A program made the translations under genes and the position numbers. Under the pieces are notes generated by a model that was given only the letters and a program-made list of their open reading frames with translations, was not told the DNA's origin and did no database searches. A stretch of DNA of 34,178 bases from a virus, in the IMG/VR virus record IMGVR_UViG_3300037427_001513, positions 1 through 34,178 of that record. The stretch is one strand, 5' to 3'. Each line of letters begins with the position of its first letter. Position 1 is the first letter of the stretch. Positions 19,401 through 27,197 of this stretch are shown piece after piece.

Positions 19401-21430
19401 TGGTTCTGAGGTAAAACCCCGTTTTTCAAAGCCTCTGTAGTTATAACGTATTCAGAGGTATTTAAATCTTTTATAGTATCTACTATATATATATTCGGTG
19501 AATTTTCTTCTTTGTACAATATATCTATACTAACAACATCTTCTGGTATAAGTTTGTTTAATTGTTTTATAGTTAGTGATTTTAAATTGTTTACCATACC
19601 TGTGTTGTATCCTTTTTTAGGATGGTAGTCGAAGTTACCCGCGGCAAAAGCTGGTTGTGTAAATGGAGAGAATGCGGAATATTCCCCGTCTTCGTACTTA
19701 TATCTATAAGCAAATCTAGGGAACTTAAATTCAAATAATTTTTCTGAAGTATCAAACTTATCTATCGCAAATTTTAATGATGTATTAGGAGAGGTGGTAT
19801 TTGGTGGAATTCCGTCTATGGCCTCCACCCGTATCTCCACAGCAGCTGAATTAGGGCTATTTAAATGTGTTACTTTAATTTCTGATATCGATCCTAAAAA
19901 TAGCGAATTTGGAGCACTTTGAGTATCTGAGTAACCAAATCTAGATTCGAAAACAATCGTATTTTTCCGACGATTTGATACCGTAGCGTTTGCCATATCA
20001 AACTCAGCGCTATATCTTCCCGTACCAGTTGAGGCACCGAAAATATTAGGGGTTACTGCTAAAGAAGTAGAGCTCAACACCTCGCCATCTTCGTCCCAAA
20101 TTGCTATATAAATATCTCCTTCTAAAGGAACTTGTGGATCTATTTTTTGAATTTTAAAATCCACCCTATACTTACCGTTTCCACTAATTTTTTTAGTTAA
20201 AGCGGATGAAGACGGGTTTGTGTCATCGAATTTTAATTCTATTTTCTCATTTCCATTACCATTGAGAAGTGGATTAAGTGCAAAATTTGGGCTGTGTGAC
20301 GCTGCTAAACTAGCTATTCTCGTGGATTCAGTTTGATAACCTGTAGAATTAGGATCTAATTCTGCTATTGTTAAATCCCAAGGATTGTATTCGAAACGCT
20401 TTCTTGCAGAAGAATATGTCCAAGTTCCATTATTTAGTGAGAAACTAACATTAGTATTATCTAAAGTACTTTCTTGTATTTCAGGTTCAAACACATTTGA
20501 GAAATTGTTATCTTCCCAATCTGTAATTTTACCCCTTATAGTATAGTTTGTAATTGGAACAGAGGGAGCGTTAGTGCCATCAAATTCTTTAATTGTCACC
20601 GACATCCATTTTCTCCAATCTAAATCAAATGATTTATTACCCTCTATATCTTCAATTATTTGGGTTTTAAATATATCCCCAACTTTTAAAAAACTAAAAT
20701 CGTGCTCATCACCTATAGAGGTAGATATTATCGAACTTGGCGTAGTGGGATTGTTCATGCTATCACTAATCTGCATCACACCCGTGTAGTTTTTAAGAGG
20801 ATCTCTTATGGTTTCGTATTCTAAAAGTGGAGGGTATTTTGGATATTTTTTTATAACCGTTATGTGGGATTCGTTTAAATTCACAGTTGTTCGCACTCCT
20901 CTTACAACAAGCTTTGTGGGTGTATCTCCTTTGTTGTTAGGATTACCAGCTTTACATCTTTGTATATTTATTTTTTTAGGCTCAGAATTATTGTCTGTCC
21001 AAAACAACATACCATCAATTATATTAACACCTGTTATTATGTTGTTTACGTCAAAATTTAAACATATAGGCAGACTAGAGTCTGCTTCATAAATGTCGGC
21101 AACCACAACAAAAGCTTCTTTTGTTTTAGTATTGTATTCAACAATCATATCCTTATCAGCTCCAGTTAGGAATATATATAATACGTCATTTTTTTCGTCT
21201 GGTACACTACCTACACATACGCAGTCGGTAGGTAAAATTATATCATCATCATTACCTCTTAAAGTAATCTCACTGTTACCTAATATATTTTGAATAGTAC
21301 CAACATCAGAACCCTCTGAAGTCGAAACCTGTACATTCATCGCGTCCCTATACTCTCCATTTGGAACAAGTCTCTCGTCGAGATCCTTATTCATTCTACC
21401 TTTAGTAAAATTATGCTTAATCTCTGGCAT
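16415..21430 (-). CDS. crAss-type tail stabilisation protein, very large
   Basis: 1671 residues. The N-terminus has the characteristic segment NFTKGRMNKDLDERLVPNGE YRDAMNV, followed by VSTSEGSDVGTIQNILGN. This resembles the start of stabilisation/tail-hub proteins of crAss-like and related marine podoviruses (G-K-M-N-K-D-x-D-E-R-x-x-P-x-G-E-Y-x-D-A). A central LGVVYTDKYGRETPVLTNSD is also typical. Residues about 400-520 look like an inserted jelly-roll or carbohydrate-binding-like domain (GNGKYRVDFKIQKIDP ... IYIAIWDEDGE ... SLFLGSISEIKVTHL). The C-terminal part holds a small beta module (SIGMVFYNC) and ends YNFTQLP. It starts 3 bases after the adaptor gene's stop. This is the second largest gene here and likely forms the bulk of the tail. 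The family call comes from motif recognition only. Confidence 0.72.
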   Translation of the reverse strand: MPEIKHNFTKGRMNKDLDERLVPNGEYRDAMNVQVSTSEGSDVGTIQNILGNSEITLRGNDDDIILPTDCVCVGSVPDEKNDVLYIFLTGADKDMIVEYNTKTKEAFVVVADIYEADSSLPICLNFDVNNIITGVNIIDGMLFWTDNNSEPKKINIQRCKAGNPNNKGDTPTKLVVRGVRTTVNLNESHITVIKKYPKYPPLLEYETIRDPLKNYTGVMQISDSMNNPTTPSSIISTSIGDEHDFSFLKVGDIFKTQIIEDIEGNKSFDLDWRKWMSVTIKEFDGTNAPSVPITNYTIRGKITDWEDNNFSNVFEPEIQESTLDNTNVSFSLNNGTWTYSSARKRFEYNPWDLTIAELDPNSTGYQTESTRIASLAASHSPNFALNPLLNGNGNEKIELKFDDTNPSSSALTKKISGNGKYRVDFKIQKIDPQVPLEGDIYIAIWDEDGEVLSSTSLAVTPNIFGASTGTGRYSAEFDMANATVSNRRKNTIVFESRFGYSDTQSAPNSLFLGSISEIKVTHLNSPNSAAVEIRVEAIDGIPPNTTSPNTSLKFAIDKFDTSEKLFEFKFPRFAYRYKYEDGEYSAFSPFTQPAFAAGNFDYHPKKGYNTGMVNNLKSLTIKQLNKLIPEDVVSIDILYKEENSPNIYIVDTIKDLNTSEYVITTEALKNGVLPQNQLIRPWDNVPKKALAQDIVGNRIVYGNYEQNYDLVDDITSSDYKINIDIDHNPEINNSRTGKKSIKSLREYQLGVVYTDKYGRETPVLTNSDSVVKVNKDQASYTNSFSVNILNEGRPVNMKYFKFYIKDNGGEYHNMAMDRYYDAEDDNIWLAFPSSDRNKVDIDDFLILKKGIGSVTSDKDLIKEKARYKVLDIKNEAPDFIKRKETLIGSKVHDSGGLFASSDLPSENDINFAINYNQIQNSSFANLHDTFSNDPDVEYHISLHNTDNNRVSDRYKVMQLDSDGTSQKWKFTLEKPFTNEINSFTNDESGLNSTLILDNTYLNIYRTAVDKSASHKFDGRFFVKIYNDDIFARTLKEKVDDTKKEFKSTGISRKMYSLTTFSGNRLKKHHNGTSREAFKDISLQVNNVGLHDKVSNNPTAHLWSEYYSKSTSFAKYLGTLNGKKRKNDGTNVVVNTRDADVFLDYDAYFRGINVNLNDNALHDRVDELNLEDTHANDDSFQDVWFVDKAISAGHFFHSTTTDSNIGWDTSPYTWYKNSMGVSNPGGGKGTLEVSFGGVQPVKWSENISGLDNDPSFFDLADSNVNYSEREADFIKNLAIGSQFRFKEDPDHTVYTIENVDIFLRVRYESLLNYSNHATAFDRNADNDHLRAIDLFPFHAKARSGKGSGWNTPNNNIVNANNVVGPFVPKGKYLASKISPTDGNTTYATSTYLRPSNYTKNWRLKLDKHIGNNWNPFDLSYKRVDITATPVSLTTTAAGSSNYIVTNSITSADGRQLSIGMVFYNCNSTALTKKAVVTKIERGAGGTANIYKIYLKTYDGTDDLSTSISNGVGSSQTCLFDYFTTNDLSPNSAKNLNFFRSGKGYNDTKDGTAAVGYTMEWIEEKTSRSEEEVLPKNPAIWETEPKPKEDIDIYYEASGSLPINISLEESDLSEHIPVGSIVEFERADNIPPGTTVKEIDGNNIILDKSVIMEIDPTNSIFQAIPTYNFTQLP

Positions 21431-21433
21431 GTA

Positions 21434-22834
21434 CTAGTGTTTTATTTGTTTAGATTTACCTCTAAGTATTTTTGTTAACTCTTCCAACTTAATGTTAGAT
21501 AATCTTAATTTAGCTTTTCGCGTTTCAGCAAACTTTTCTTTTTTAAACCTTGGGGCTAATTGTTGGTGTAGTTGCGAGGATGATGTAGATAAAATAGCAT
21601 AAGCTATATGCTTGTACATAGCTTCTTCAGCAAATTTATGAACTTGCATTTCGTTATCAGTTCCCAAACTATCACTTATATAATCTAATATCACAGTTTT
21701 TCCCGAAATATTAGAACTAAAATGAATCTTTCCAGAGATATTGTCTATATAAAAAGAACCATTAGCTTGAGCGTGTTGAGGATCAAGACCATATCTTTCA
21801 CCATCTAAAGGCCAGTAAGTATCATCTTCATAATCATCATTGTTATTTTCAGATGGGGTTGTTGATTTGTAATTTGACCAAGTGGTAGATGTTTCGCTAT
21901 TACCATCTCTAACTATAGAAATATTATCTATAGTAACACTATCACCACCACTACCAGTGTTATCGTTTCTAAAAGCCACCACTTGAGGATCCCAAGTATT
22001 ATTAGGAAAATAAGTATTAGATGCTGACATGTCAATTGTTTGCGTGTATGTACCATTAGCAGTAACAGCTGTGCCTACAAATAGTGCTCCGTTTTCATCA
22101 GTAATATGCCATTGATAACTACCAGCCACATAATTGCTTAATGTAAAAGTTAATGTATATGTTTCTCCACTGTATATAGGTACACCTACCTGTCTTATAG
22201 CATTATAAACCACACCAGTACTCCCATTAGGAATCCCAGCGCTTGTTTCTTCACCGTTAAAAAGTGTTAATTTATTATTATCCCAAACCCAACCGTTAGA
22301 TTTAGCCAATTCTGGCTCTTCTAAAACAACGCTTATAGCACTTCCATCCTTTGCGCTAACATTTGCTTCCCAACTACCTATACCACCTTGTAACGTTTCT
22401 CCACTTAACAAATTACCAGATGGTATTAAGTTACCATTTAAATCAAATAAGAAATCTCCATCTGTTTCTTGTTGAGGTTTAGTAGGGTTTGAAGTTTTAC
22501 TTGTAGGATACAATAAGTGTTTTATTCCAGCTGAATCCACCCAACTTATTTTTGTGTAATTTACATAGTCTTGTGGAAGTATCATTTGCAGTGTTGCTGG
22601 TACTGTTATTTCCTGTGCTTTTATAGATTTAAAAGTATCGAATGATAATTCTTGCATCGCTCTTTGAGCGTGAAAAGCTATGTCAGCTCTTTTTATTTTG
22701 GGTATTACTTTGTTTTCTCCAACATAAGCGATTTGGAATTGAGTTATAATATCGTTTAAAGATGTGAATTGATAGTTGCCATAATCATTTCCTTGATAAT
22801 ACTGTCCTTCTGATGTGCTGTCTAATAATCCCAT
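21434..22834 (-). CDS. Tail adaptor/tubular-A-like protein with inserted carbohydrate-binding-like domain
   Basis: 466 residues. The flanks look like a podovirus head-tail adaptor: N-terminal helices (FTSLNDIITQFQIAYVGE; RADIAFHAQRAMQELSFDTF) and a beta core (QEITVPATLQMILPQDYVNY), then after a gap GSFYIDNISGKIHFSSNISG and a helical C-terminus (EEAMYKHIAYAILSTSS; KAKLRLSNIKLEELTKILRG). Residues about 140-312 interrupt this. They resemble a galactose/carbohydrate-binding beta-sandwich: NLLSGETLQGGIGSWE, VPIYSGETYTLTFTLSNY and a closing SVTIDNISIV. The uninterrupted adaptor would be about 290 residues. Pro/Asn/Asp-rich linkers flank the insert. It lies 4 bases after the ring-protein gene, as in crAss-like gene order. 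The inserted domain could project from the tail neck and bind glycans; that is an inference. Confidence 0.7.
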   Translation of the reverse strand: MGLLDSTSEGQYYQGNDYGNYQFTSLNDIITQFQIAYVGENKVIPKIKRADIAFHAQRAMQELSFDTFKSIKAQEITVPATLQMILPQDYVNYTKISWVDSAGIKHLLYPTSKTSNPTKPQQETDGDFLFDLNGNLIPSGNLLSGETLQGGIGSWEANVSAKDGSAISVVLEEPELAKSNGWVWDNNKLTLFNGEETSAGIPNGSTGVVYNAIRQVGVPIYSGETYTLTFTLSNYVAGSYQWHITDENGALFVGTAVTANGTYTQTIDMSASNTYFPNNTWDPQVVAFRNDNTGSGGDSVTIDNISIVRDGNSETSTTWSNYKSTTPSENNNDDYEDDTYWPLDGERYGLDPQHAQANGSFYIDNISGKIHFSSNISGKTVILDYISDSLGTDNEMQVHKFAEEAMYKHIAYAILSTSSSQLHQQLAPRFKKEKFAETRKAKLRLSNIKLEELTKILRGKSKQIKH

Positions 22835-22838
22835 TTAT

Positions 22839-23522
22839 TTATTGTTTTTCTTGTTGAACTTTAGCTCCTTCCAATCCTACAGCTACTTGTGTTAATTGCG
22901 GTTTTTCTATAGCAACACCAGCTAAAGCTAATATTCTATATACTAGTTCGCTTTCTTCTGACGGGTGTAATTCAAAATTTTGTGACACATTGGAATCAGA
23001 GTTGTAAAGCGGTTTATCGTTTACAACTACATATCCCCACTGCGGTTTGGTTGGTTTTTTAATATAGGATAAAAACACACTAGTAATACTATTAGGGTAA
23101 ACATTGATAGTGTTGCTTGTATTTACATATACTGGCCTACTAAGTGTTGGTTTTGTAAGTGGAGACAAATTTCTTAATTTATGCTCATTGTAATTTATTG
23201 GTTCTATCTCTATATCACCGTCAATTATAGATCCAATTCTATAAACGTCAACGCCTAATTGAAAACTACCGTTAGTAACAGTTTCTGTACTACTATCTTT
23301 AAGAGCACTTAATTTTTCATCTAATAATTCTAGCATATCAGAGTACTCTGTGCTATTACCTGGCGTTCTACCAAACTGGTTAATATCGTAAAAGTACTGA
23401 TCTATAATTTCTTTTTGGGCTTTGTCAGCAAATAAATTAAACTCTTGAGGAGTTATATAACCCCTTTGCTCTTTGTTAGCCAATGCTAATACTTTTTGAT
23501 ATACTGTATCTATATTTACCAT
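22839..23522 (-). CDS. crAss-type ring/head-tail connector protein
   Basis: 227 residues. It begins MVNIDTVYQKVLALANKEQR, then GYITPQEFNLFADKAQKEII and DQYFYDINQFGRTPGN, a run strongly reminiscent of the ring/connector proteins encoded between capsid and tail genes in crAss-like and flavobacterial phages. A beta-rich middle (VDVYRIGSIIDGDIEIEPIN; INVYPNSITSVFLSYIKKPT) precedes a C-terminal helical part beginning HPSEESELVYRILALAGVAI. The role is probably a ring of subunits under the portal that joins head and tail. It follows a UUCG hairpin and a leader with nine A residues (AATAAAAAAAAATATGG). The next gene starts 4 bases downstream. I see no enzymatic motif. Alternative: a gp4/gp11-like adaptor of another family. 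Confidence 0.72.
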   Translation of the reverse strand: MVNIDTVYQKVLALANKEQRGYITPQEFNLFADKAQKEIIDQYFYDINQFGRTPGNSTEYSDMLELLDEKLSALKDSSTETVTNGSFQLGVDVYRIGSIIDGDIEIEPINYNEHKLRNLSPLTKPTLSRPVYVNTSNTINVYPNSITSVFLSYIKKPTKPQWGYVVVNDKPLYNSDSNVSQNFELHPSEESELVYRILALAGVAIEKPQLTQVAVGLEGAKVQQEKQ

Positions 23523-23542
23523 ATTTTTTTTTATTATAATAA

Positions 23543-23568
23543 AGTAACCACCCCGAAGAGTGGTTACT
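23543..23568 (-). terminator. Strong hairpin with UUCG tetraloop, likely terminator or mRNA-stabilising stem
   Basis: On the minus strand the transcript reads AGUAACCACUC, UUCG, GGGUGGUUACU: an eleven-base-pair stem with one U-G wobble and the extra-stable C(UUCG)G loop. It is followed by UUUAUUAUAAU. It lies just after the stop of the 288-residue virion gene and before the ring-protein gene, so it could end or attenuate transcription or protect the upstream mRNA 3' end. Confidence 0.8.
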
Positions 23569-23582
23569 CTACCATAGGGTTG

Positions 23583-24449
23583 TTACGAATTTAATCGTTT
23601 TTCTATATTGGAGTATATCTCCATTCCTTCATCAGTTTTAAACCAAGCAGCTAAAGCTGAATAAGGGTGTTCATCAAAAGGAACATTCACCAGTTTTCTA
23701 TCGTTAGATCCCCATGAAAAAGTTCTTTGATCAGTGGATAATTTTAATATCCCCATTTCAGTTGCTTTAATACCAAAGTTTCTAAGAACAACGTTTTCAT
23801 CATTTACTAAATCTAAGAATAAACCTGGGTTTTTCTTAGCGTATAATAGTAAATCTCTTTTAAGTTCCTTAGAACTCATCTCTGATACTTTAGAACCAAC
23901 TTCCACACGCATAACTGCTTCAGCCATATCAATATCTAGATTTTGTGCAGCGTTTAACGCTTCTATCTCCATTTCTAGTACATCAATTTCACTAGCTGCT
24001 ATTTGAGCTGGTTTATGTTCTTCAAATAATCTATCTCTATGCGGGTGATACAAAGATAGCAGTTTTTGTAAAATTGTTTTATTTTTAGGGACATATAGAG
24101 ATCCATTTTGGAAAATAATATGCTCTAATCTTTGCTCTCCAACCATTTCATCTACAAAACATGTTCTTTGGTTAGAAGTGTATTTTAGTTCTCTTTCATA
24201 ACCTTTTTCTTCATCAAACCAGTGGATATTACTACCTCTTATTAAATAGGTTAAAGGAGATCTACCTTTAGTCAAATTATACGTTCTATCTTTAATTTCC
24301 CAACTATCTTTTTTAGACGTTGGTAAAGGTTTTTCTTTAACAATTACTTCTGGTTCTTGAGTTATAGTTTCTTCAAAAAATTCTGTAACTGTTTTTTCTA
24401 ATTGAGGTTCTTTTATCTCAACTTTTTTTGTTTCTTTTTTCTTTGCCAT
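23583..24449 (-). CDS. Conserved-looking phage virion protein of unknown function, downstream of MCP
   Basis: 288 residues. Lys/Glu-rich N-terminal 50 residues (MAKKKETKKVEIKEPQLEKT) lead into a beta-rich part: NLTKGRSPLTYLIRG, WFDEEKGYERELKYTSNQRT, CFVDEMVGEQRLEHIIFQNG, SLYVPKNKTILQKLLSLYHP. A helical part with SSKELKRDLLLYAKKNPGLF follows, then LSTDQRTFSWGSNDRKL and a C-terminus FDEHPYSALAAWFKTDEG. I recognise this pattern from proteins encoded next to the capsid gene in marine phages, but no function is known to me. The gene has hairpins on both sides, so it may be expressed at a level different from the capsid and connector genes. Candidates are a head-completion or minor capsid protein. 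Confidence 0.65.
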   Translation of the reverse strand: MAKKKETKKVEIKEPQLEKTVTEFFEETITQEPEVIVKEKPLPTSKKDSWEIKDRTYNLTKGRSPLTYLIRGSNIHWFDEEKGYERELKYTSNQRTCFVDEMVGEQRLEHIIFQNGSLYVPKNKTILQKLLSLYHPHRDRLFEEHKPAQIAASEIDVLEMEIEALNAAQNLDIDMAEAVMRVEVGSKVSEMSSKELKRDLLLYAKKNPGLFLDLVNDENVVLRNFGIKATEMGILKLSTDQRTFSWGSNDRKLVNVPFDEHPYSALAAWFKTDEGMEIYSNIEKRLNS

Positions 24450-24480
24450 AATATAATATATAATAAAATTAATAAAAATA

Positions 24481-24512
24481 AAGGGACTGGGAAATTAATC
24501 CCAGTCTCTTTA
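24481..24512 (-). terminator. Rho-independent-like terminator after the major capsid gene
   Basis: The minus-strand transcript forms AAAGAGACUGGGA / UCCCAGUCCCUUU with loop UUAAUU, a 13-position stem with one A-C mismatch, followed by AUUUUUAUU. It begins 13 bases after the capsid gene stop. Position and shape fit a terminator or attenuator that sets capsid mRNA apart from the next gene. Confidence 0.8.
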
Positions 24513-24524
24513 AAATAATTGTGC

Positions 24525-25967
24525 TTAGTTCATTAACATGAAGTTATTAGCTCCTTGTGTAATTAAACATCTTTCAGATAAGTAATGTACTTCCATCACA
24601 TCTTTACCAGAAGTCGCAGCTCCAACTGAACCCGTGATCCATGTTTTTAATTTACGGTCATCAGCTTCAGAAGTTTTATAACGAACGTGTAAGAAAGGTC
24701 TTTTAAGATTTTTCCCTAATTGCTCATCGTAAACCGAAGATACTCCAGCAGGAATTATAACTCCTCTAATTGCGTTAACAGTATCGTTTAAACCACCACG
24801 TAAAGCTTGATCGTTTAAGTATTTCATGTCAGATTTGTAGAAATCGTAAGATCCACGTCTGAAACCAGAGAAACCTAAATTAAGCGCCATATCTTCAGAA
24901 TTGTTAAATACTCCGTAAGAAGTACCACCAGCTCCATAAGAATTCATTGAAGCCAACATGTCGTCAATAGCTAGCGAAGCGCCCCTATTAACAAACATCA
25001 TGTTTTCTTCAATTGCACCGTTTGCATCAAACACCGCTAAAGCAGCGTCAAATTCAGCTAAATCAGTAGCCGCGTTAACACCAGTAATACCAGTAGTTTG
25101 GTGACCTCTTGTAGTTACAGCTTTAAATAAACCTTCTGTACCAGCATCGTAACCAGTAGTAGAAGCACTTAATCCCATAGATGTGTTTTCTACAACAGAA
25201 CCTGCTACAGCTAATTCACCTTCTAATAAAGCCATTTCCATATAGTCAGTAAATCTAGCTCTAGTATCACCTTCGGCTTTTAAATACCAAAGATATCCAC
25301 TTTGTCCAGTTTCACCAGCCACTTCAACCCAACCAATATTTCCAGCATCAGATCCAGAAATTTCATAGAAATCTTTTAAAATGATGTGTTTATTGAAATG
25401 TGACTTGAAAGTAGGTTGATTAGCTTCAGCTTTTGCAGCAGTACCTTTAGCGTATTCTGAACCGTAAACCATTACTCTTAACATATCAGCTGTAGTCGCA
25501 GTACCGATAGCAGTACCTAAATCAGCAGCTCCGTATGGATACATAGTAATTTGATTGTTTGAATCGTTAACTGCTTGTACGTGACATTTTGCTGTATTAC
25601 CAGCAGATGAAGTTACAACAACTGTATCACCAACTCTAATACCACTATTAGTAGTCAAAGCGTTACCGTCAATGTCTTTAGTAATAGTTAGGATATGAGT
25701 AGATGTATATGTTGCTTTATAAGATAGATGTAATCTACCTTGTTCCGACCACACGACTCTATCAGAGTTAGACGCTTCTTCAGCCCCAACTTGAGATAAA
25801 AATCCTGCAACCGTTCTTTTACCGAAGATCTCTGCTTCTTTCTCCATAAGATCTGGTAAGTATTGTTGTGCCCATGCGCTACCCGCTCCCGTAAAGTCGA
25901 TATAATTTCCGCTTAACGTTTGTTTACGTGGGGCTGCATCCGGTGCACTTGCACTTGTAATTGCCAT
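24525..25967 (-). CDS. Major capsid protein (crAss-like HK97-fold family)
   Basis: 480 residues. The N-terminal arm (MAITSASAPDAAPRKQTLSG) is followed by AWAQQYLPDLMEKEAEIFGK. A small beta-barrel-like insertion lies at about 86-163 (NSGIRVGDTVVVTSSAGNTA), then the P-domain helix region GDTRARFTDYMEMALLEGEL. The C-terminus VMEVHYLSERCLITQGANNF is typical of capsid proteins of crAss-like and related marine phages (S-E-R-x-L-x-x-x-G-A-N-N-F). It follows the acidic scaffold-like gene by 20 bases and precedes a terminator-like hairpin, consistent with the high expression needed for a shell protein. Codon use looks GC-richer than its neighbours (frequent GCA, GGT, GAC), as expected for a highly expressed gene. 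It would form the icosahedral shell. The call is confident; the exact family is from memory. Confidence 0.86.
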   Translation of the reverse strand: MAITSASAPDAAPRKQTLSGNYIDFTGAGSAWAQQYLPDLMEKEAEIFGKRTVAGFLSQVGAEEASNSDRVVWSEQGRLHLSYKATYTSTHILTITKDIDGNALTTNSGIRVGDTVVVTSSAGNTAKCHVQAVNDSNNQITMYPYGAADLGTAIGTATTADMLRVMVYGSEYAKGTAAKAEANQPTFKSHFNKHIILKDFYEISGSDAGNIGWVEVAGETGQSGYLWYLKAEGDTRARFTDYMEMALLEGELAVAGSVVENTSMGLSASTTGYDAGTEGLFKAVTTRGHQTTGITGVNAATDLAEFDAALAVFDANGAIEENMMFVNRGASLAIDDMLASMNSYGAGGTSYGVFNNSEDMALNLGFSGFRRGSYDFYKSDMKYLNDQALRGGLNDTVNAIRGVIIPAGVSSVYDEQLGKNLKRPFLHVRYKTSEADDRKLKTWITGSVGAATSGKDVMEVHYLSERCLITQGANNFMLMN

Positions 25968-25987
25968 TTTAAATTTGTTTTAAATTG

Positions 25988-27169
25988 TTATTTATTTTTG
26001 TTTTTAATTTTAAACTTAAAATCAGAAGAGTTATCACCTAACACCTTAAACTTCATACCACCTGCTTCAATTTTTCCATGACTTTGTCGTGGATTCATAT
26101 TTACATTTTTAGATTTAGCAACACTATCTTTCATAGCGTCAGCTTTACCTTGTTCGTAAAAGTGTTTTGCAACAGCATCCGCATTCATTGCTGTAAATAG
26201 AGATTTGTGATAACCCTTAGCATTTGTTAAAGCAGAATTCTTATCCAAAAACTTTTTGGTGAAGTTGCTTATATCACTTTGAGTATTTTTAACCTCTTCA
26301 GCATTGTTTACATTAAATCTGTATCTTTTATCACCGACGTTATATTCAAAACCTTTGAATTTGTCGTTAAAAACATTATTTGTTTTCTGTGTAAAAATAT
26401 CAGAGTTCTTTTTTACTGTCTTTTTAGTTACTTCTGATTCCTTGTTGTATCTATTAAAGAAATCAACTGCTTTCTGTTGCTCACTCGTAAGCTTTGAACC
26501 AGATTTAATTTCTTCATAGTATTTGGACTTTTGCCCGTCCAGATGGGCTTTAGCGTCGGCAACTTGCTCTTTTAACGCTAATTTTTTTCTACGTATCTCT
26601 ATTTCTTCGTCCATATCTTCGTCATAAGAGAACGTGTCTTCCATAAGGAAGTTAATTTCTTCTGTGTTTAAGTGAGGTTTTGTTTGCTTATAATATTCGT
26701 ATAATAAAGCTTGATCATCTAACTTTGAATAATCTTGATTAAGTTTAACATAGTCACTTAAATCTCCACCAGTTTCTTCCATAAAATCCATTAACTTTTG
26801 AATGTTTTCTGGAACTGGTTTACCTGTTTCTTGAGCTTCTACTATAGCTTCGGCAACTTGCTCTTCTAGTTCTTCAGCCTCTTCTGTTATCTCTTCTAAA
26901 ACAGGTGTTTCATCATTTTCTTCTGTAGATTGTTCAACAACCTCTTCTTTATCAGCCGTTTCTTCAGTAACCTCTTCTTGAACTTCCTCGGTTTTTGTGT
27001 CATTAACTGGTTGTTCATCTTCTATTTTTTCTTTAGGTGGGTTACTTAAATCTACTTTTATCACGCTATCATCTCCAGCGCTTTCAAATTTACTTTCATC
27101 AACTTGAGACGTTTCCTCAGTTTGATCTTGTGTAGTTTCTTCAACTACGTTTTCTACGTTTTCTTCCAT
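25988..27169 (-). CDS. Acidic scaffold-like protein between portal and capsid
   Basis: 393 residues. The first ~115 are extremely rich in Glu, Thr, Val and Asp (EEVTEETADKEEVVEQSTEE). The middle is charged helix with EIRRKKLALKEQVADAKAHL, and the C-terminal ~150 are basic (MKFKVLGDNSSDFKFKIKNK). Placement between the portal and major capsid genes, strong charge polarity and coiled-coil potential are what scaffolding proteins show: they fill the procapsid and bind the shell through a basic C-terminus. A head protease is not evident, as no Ser/Asp protease motif is visible. Its leader is purely A/T (TTATATTATATTATGG). The scaffold role is an inference from context and composition. Confidence 0.7.
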   Translation of the reverse strand: MEENVENVVEETTQDQTEETSQVDESKFESAGDDSVIKVDLSNPPKEKIEDEQPVNDTKTEEVQEEVTEETADKEEVVEQSTEENDETPVLEEITEEAEELEEQVAEAIVEAQETGKPVPENIQKLMDFMEETGGDLSDYVKLNQDYSKLDDQALLYEYYKQTKPHLNTEEINFLMEDTFSYDEDMDEEIEIRRKKLALKEQVADAKAHLDGQKSKYYEEIKSGSKLTSEQQKAVDFFNRYNKESEVTKKTVKKNSDIFTQKTNNVFNDKFKGFEYNVGDKRYRFNVNNAEEVKNTQSDISNFTKKFLDKNSALTNAKGYHKSLFTAMNADAVAKHFYEQGKADAMKDSVAKSKNVNMNPRQSHGKIEAGGMKFKVLGDNSSDFKFKIKNKNK

Positions 27170-27197
27170 AATATAATATAATAATAATTAATAATTT

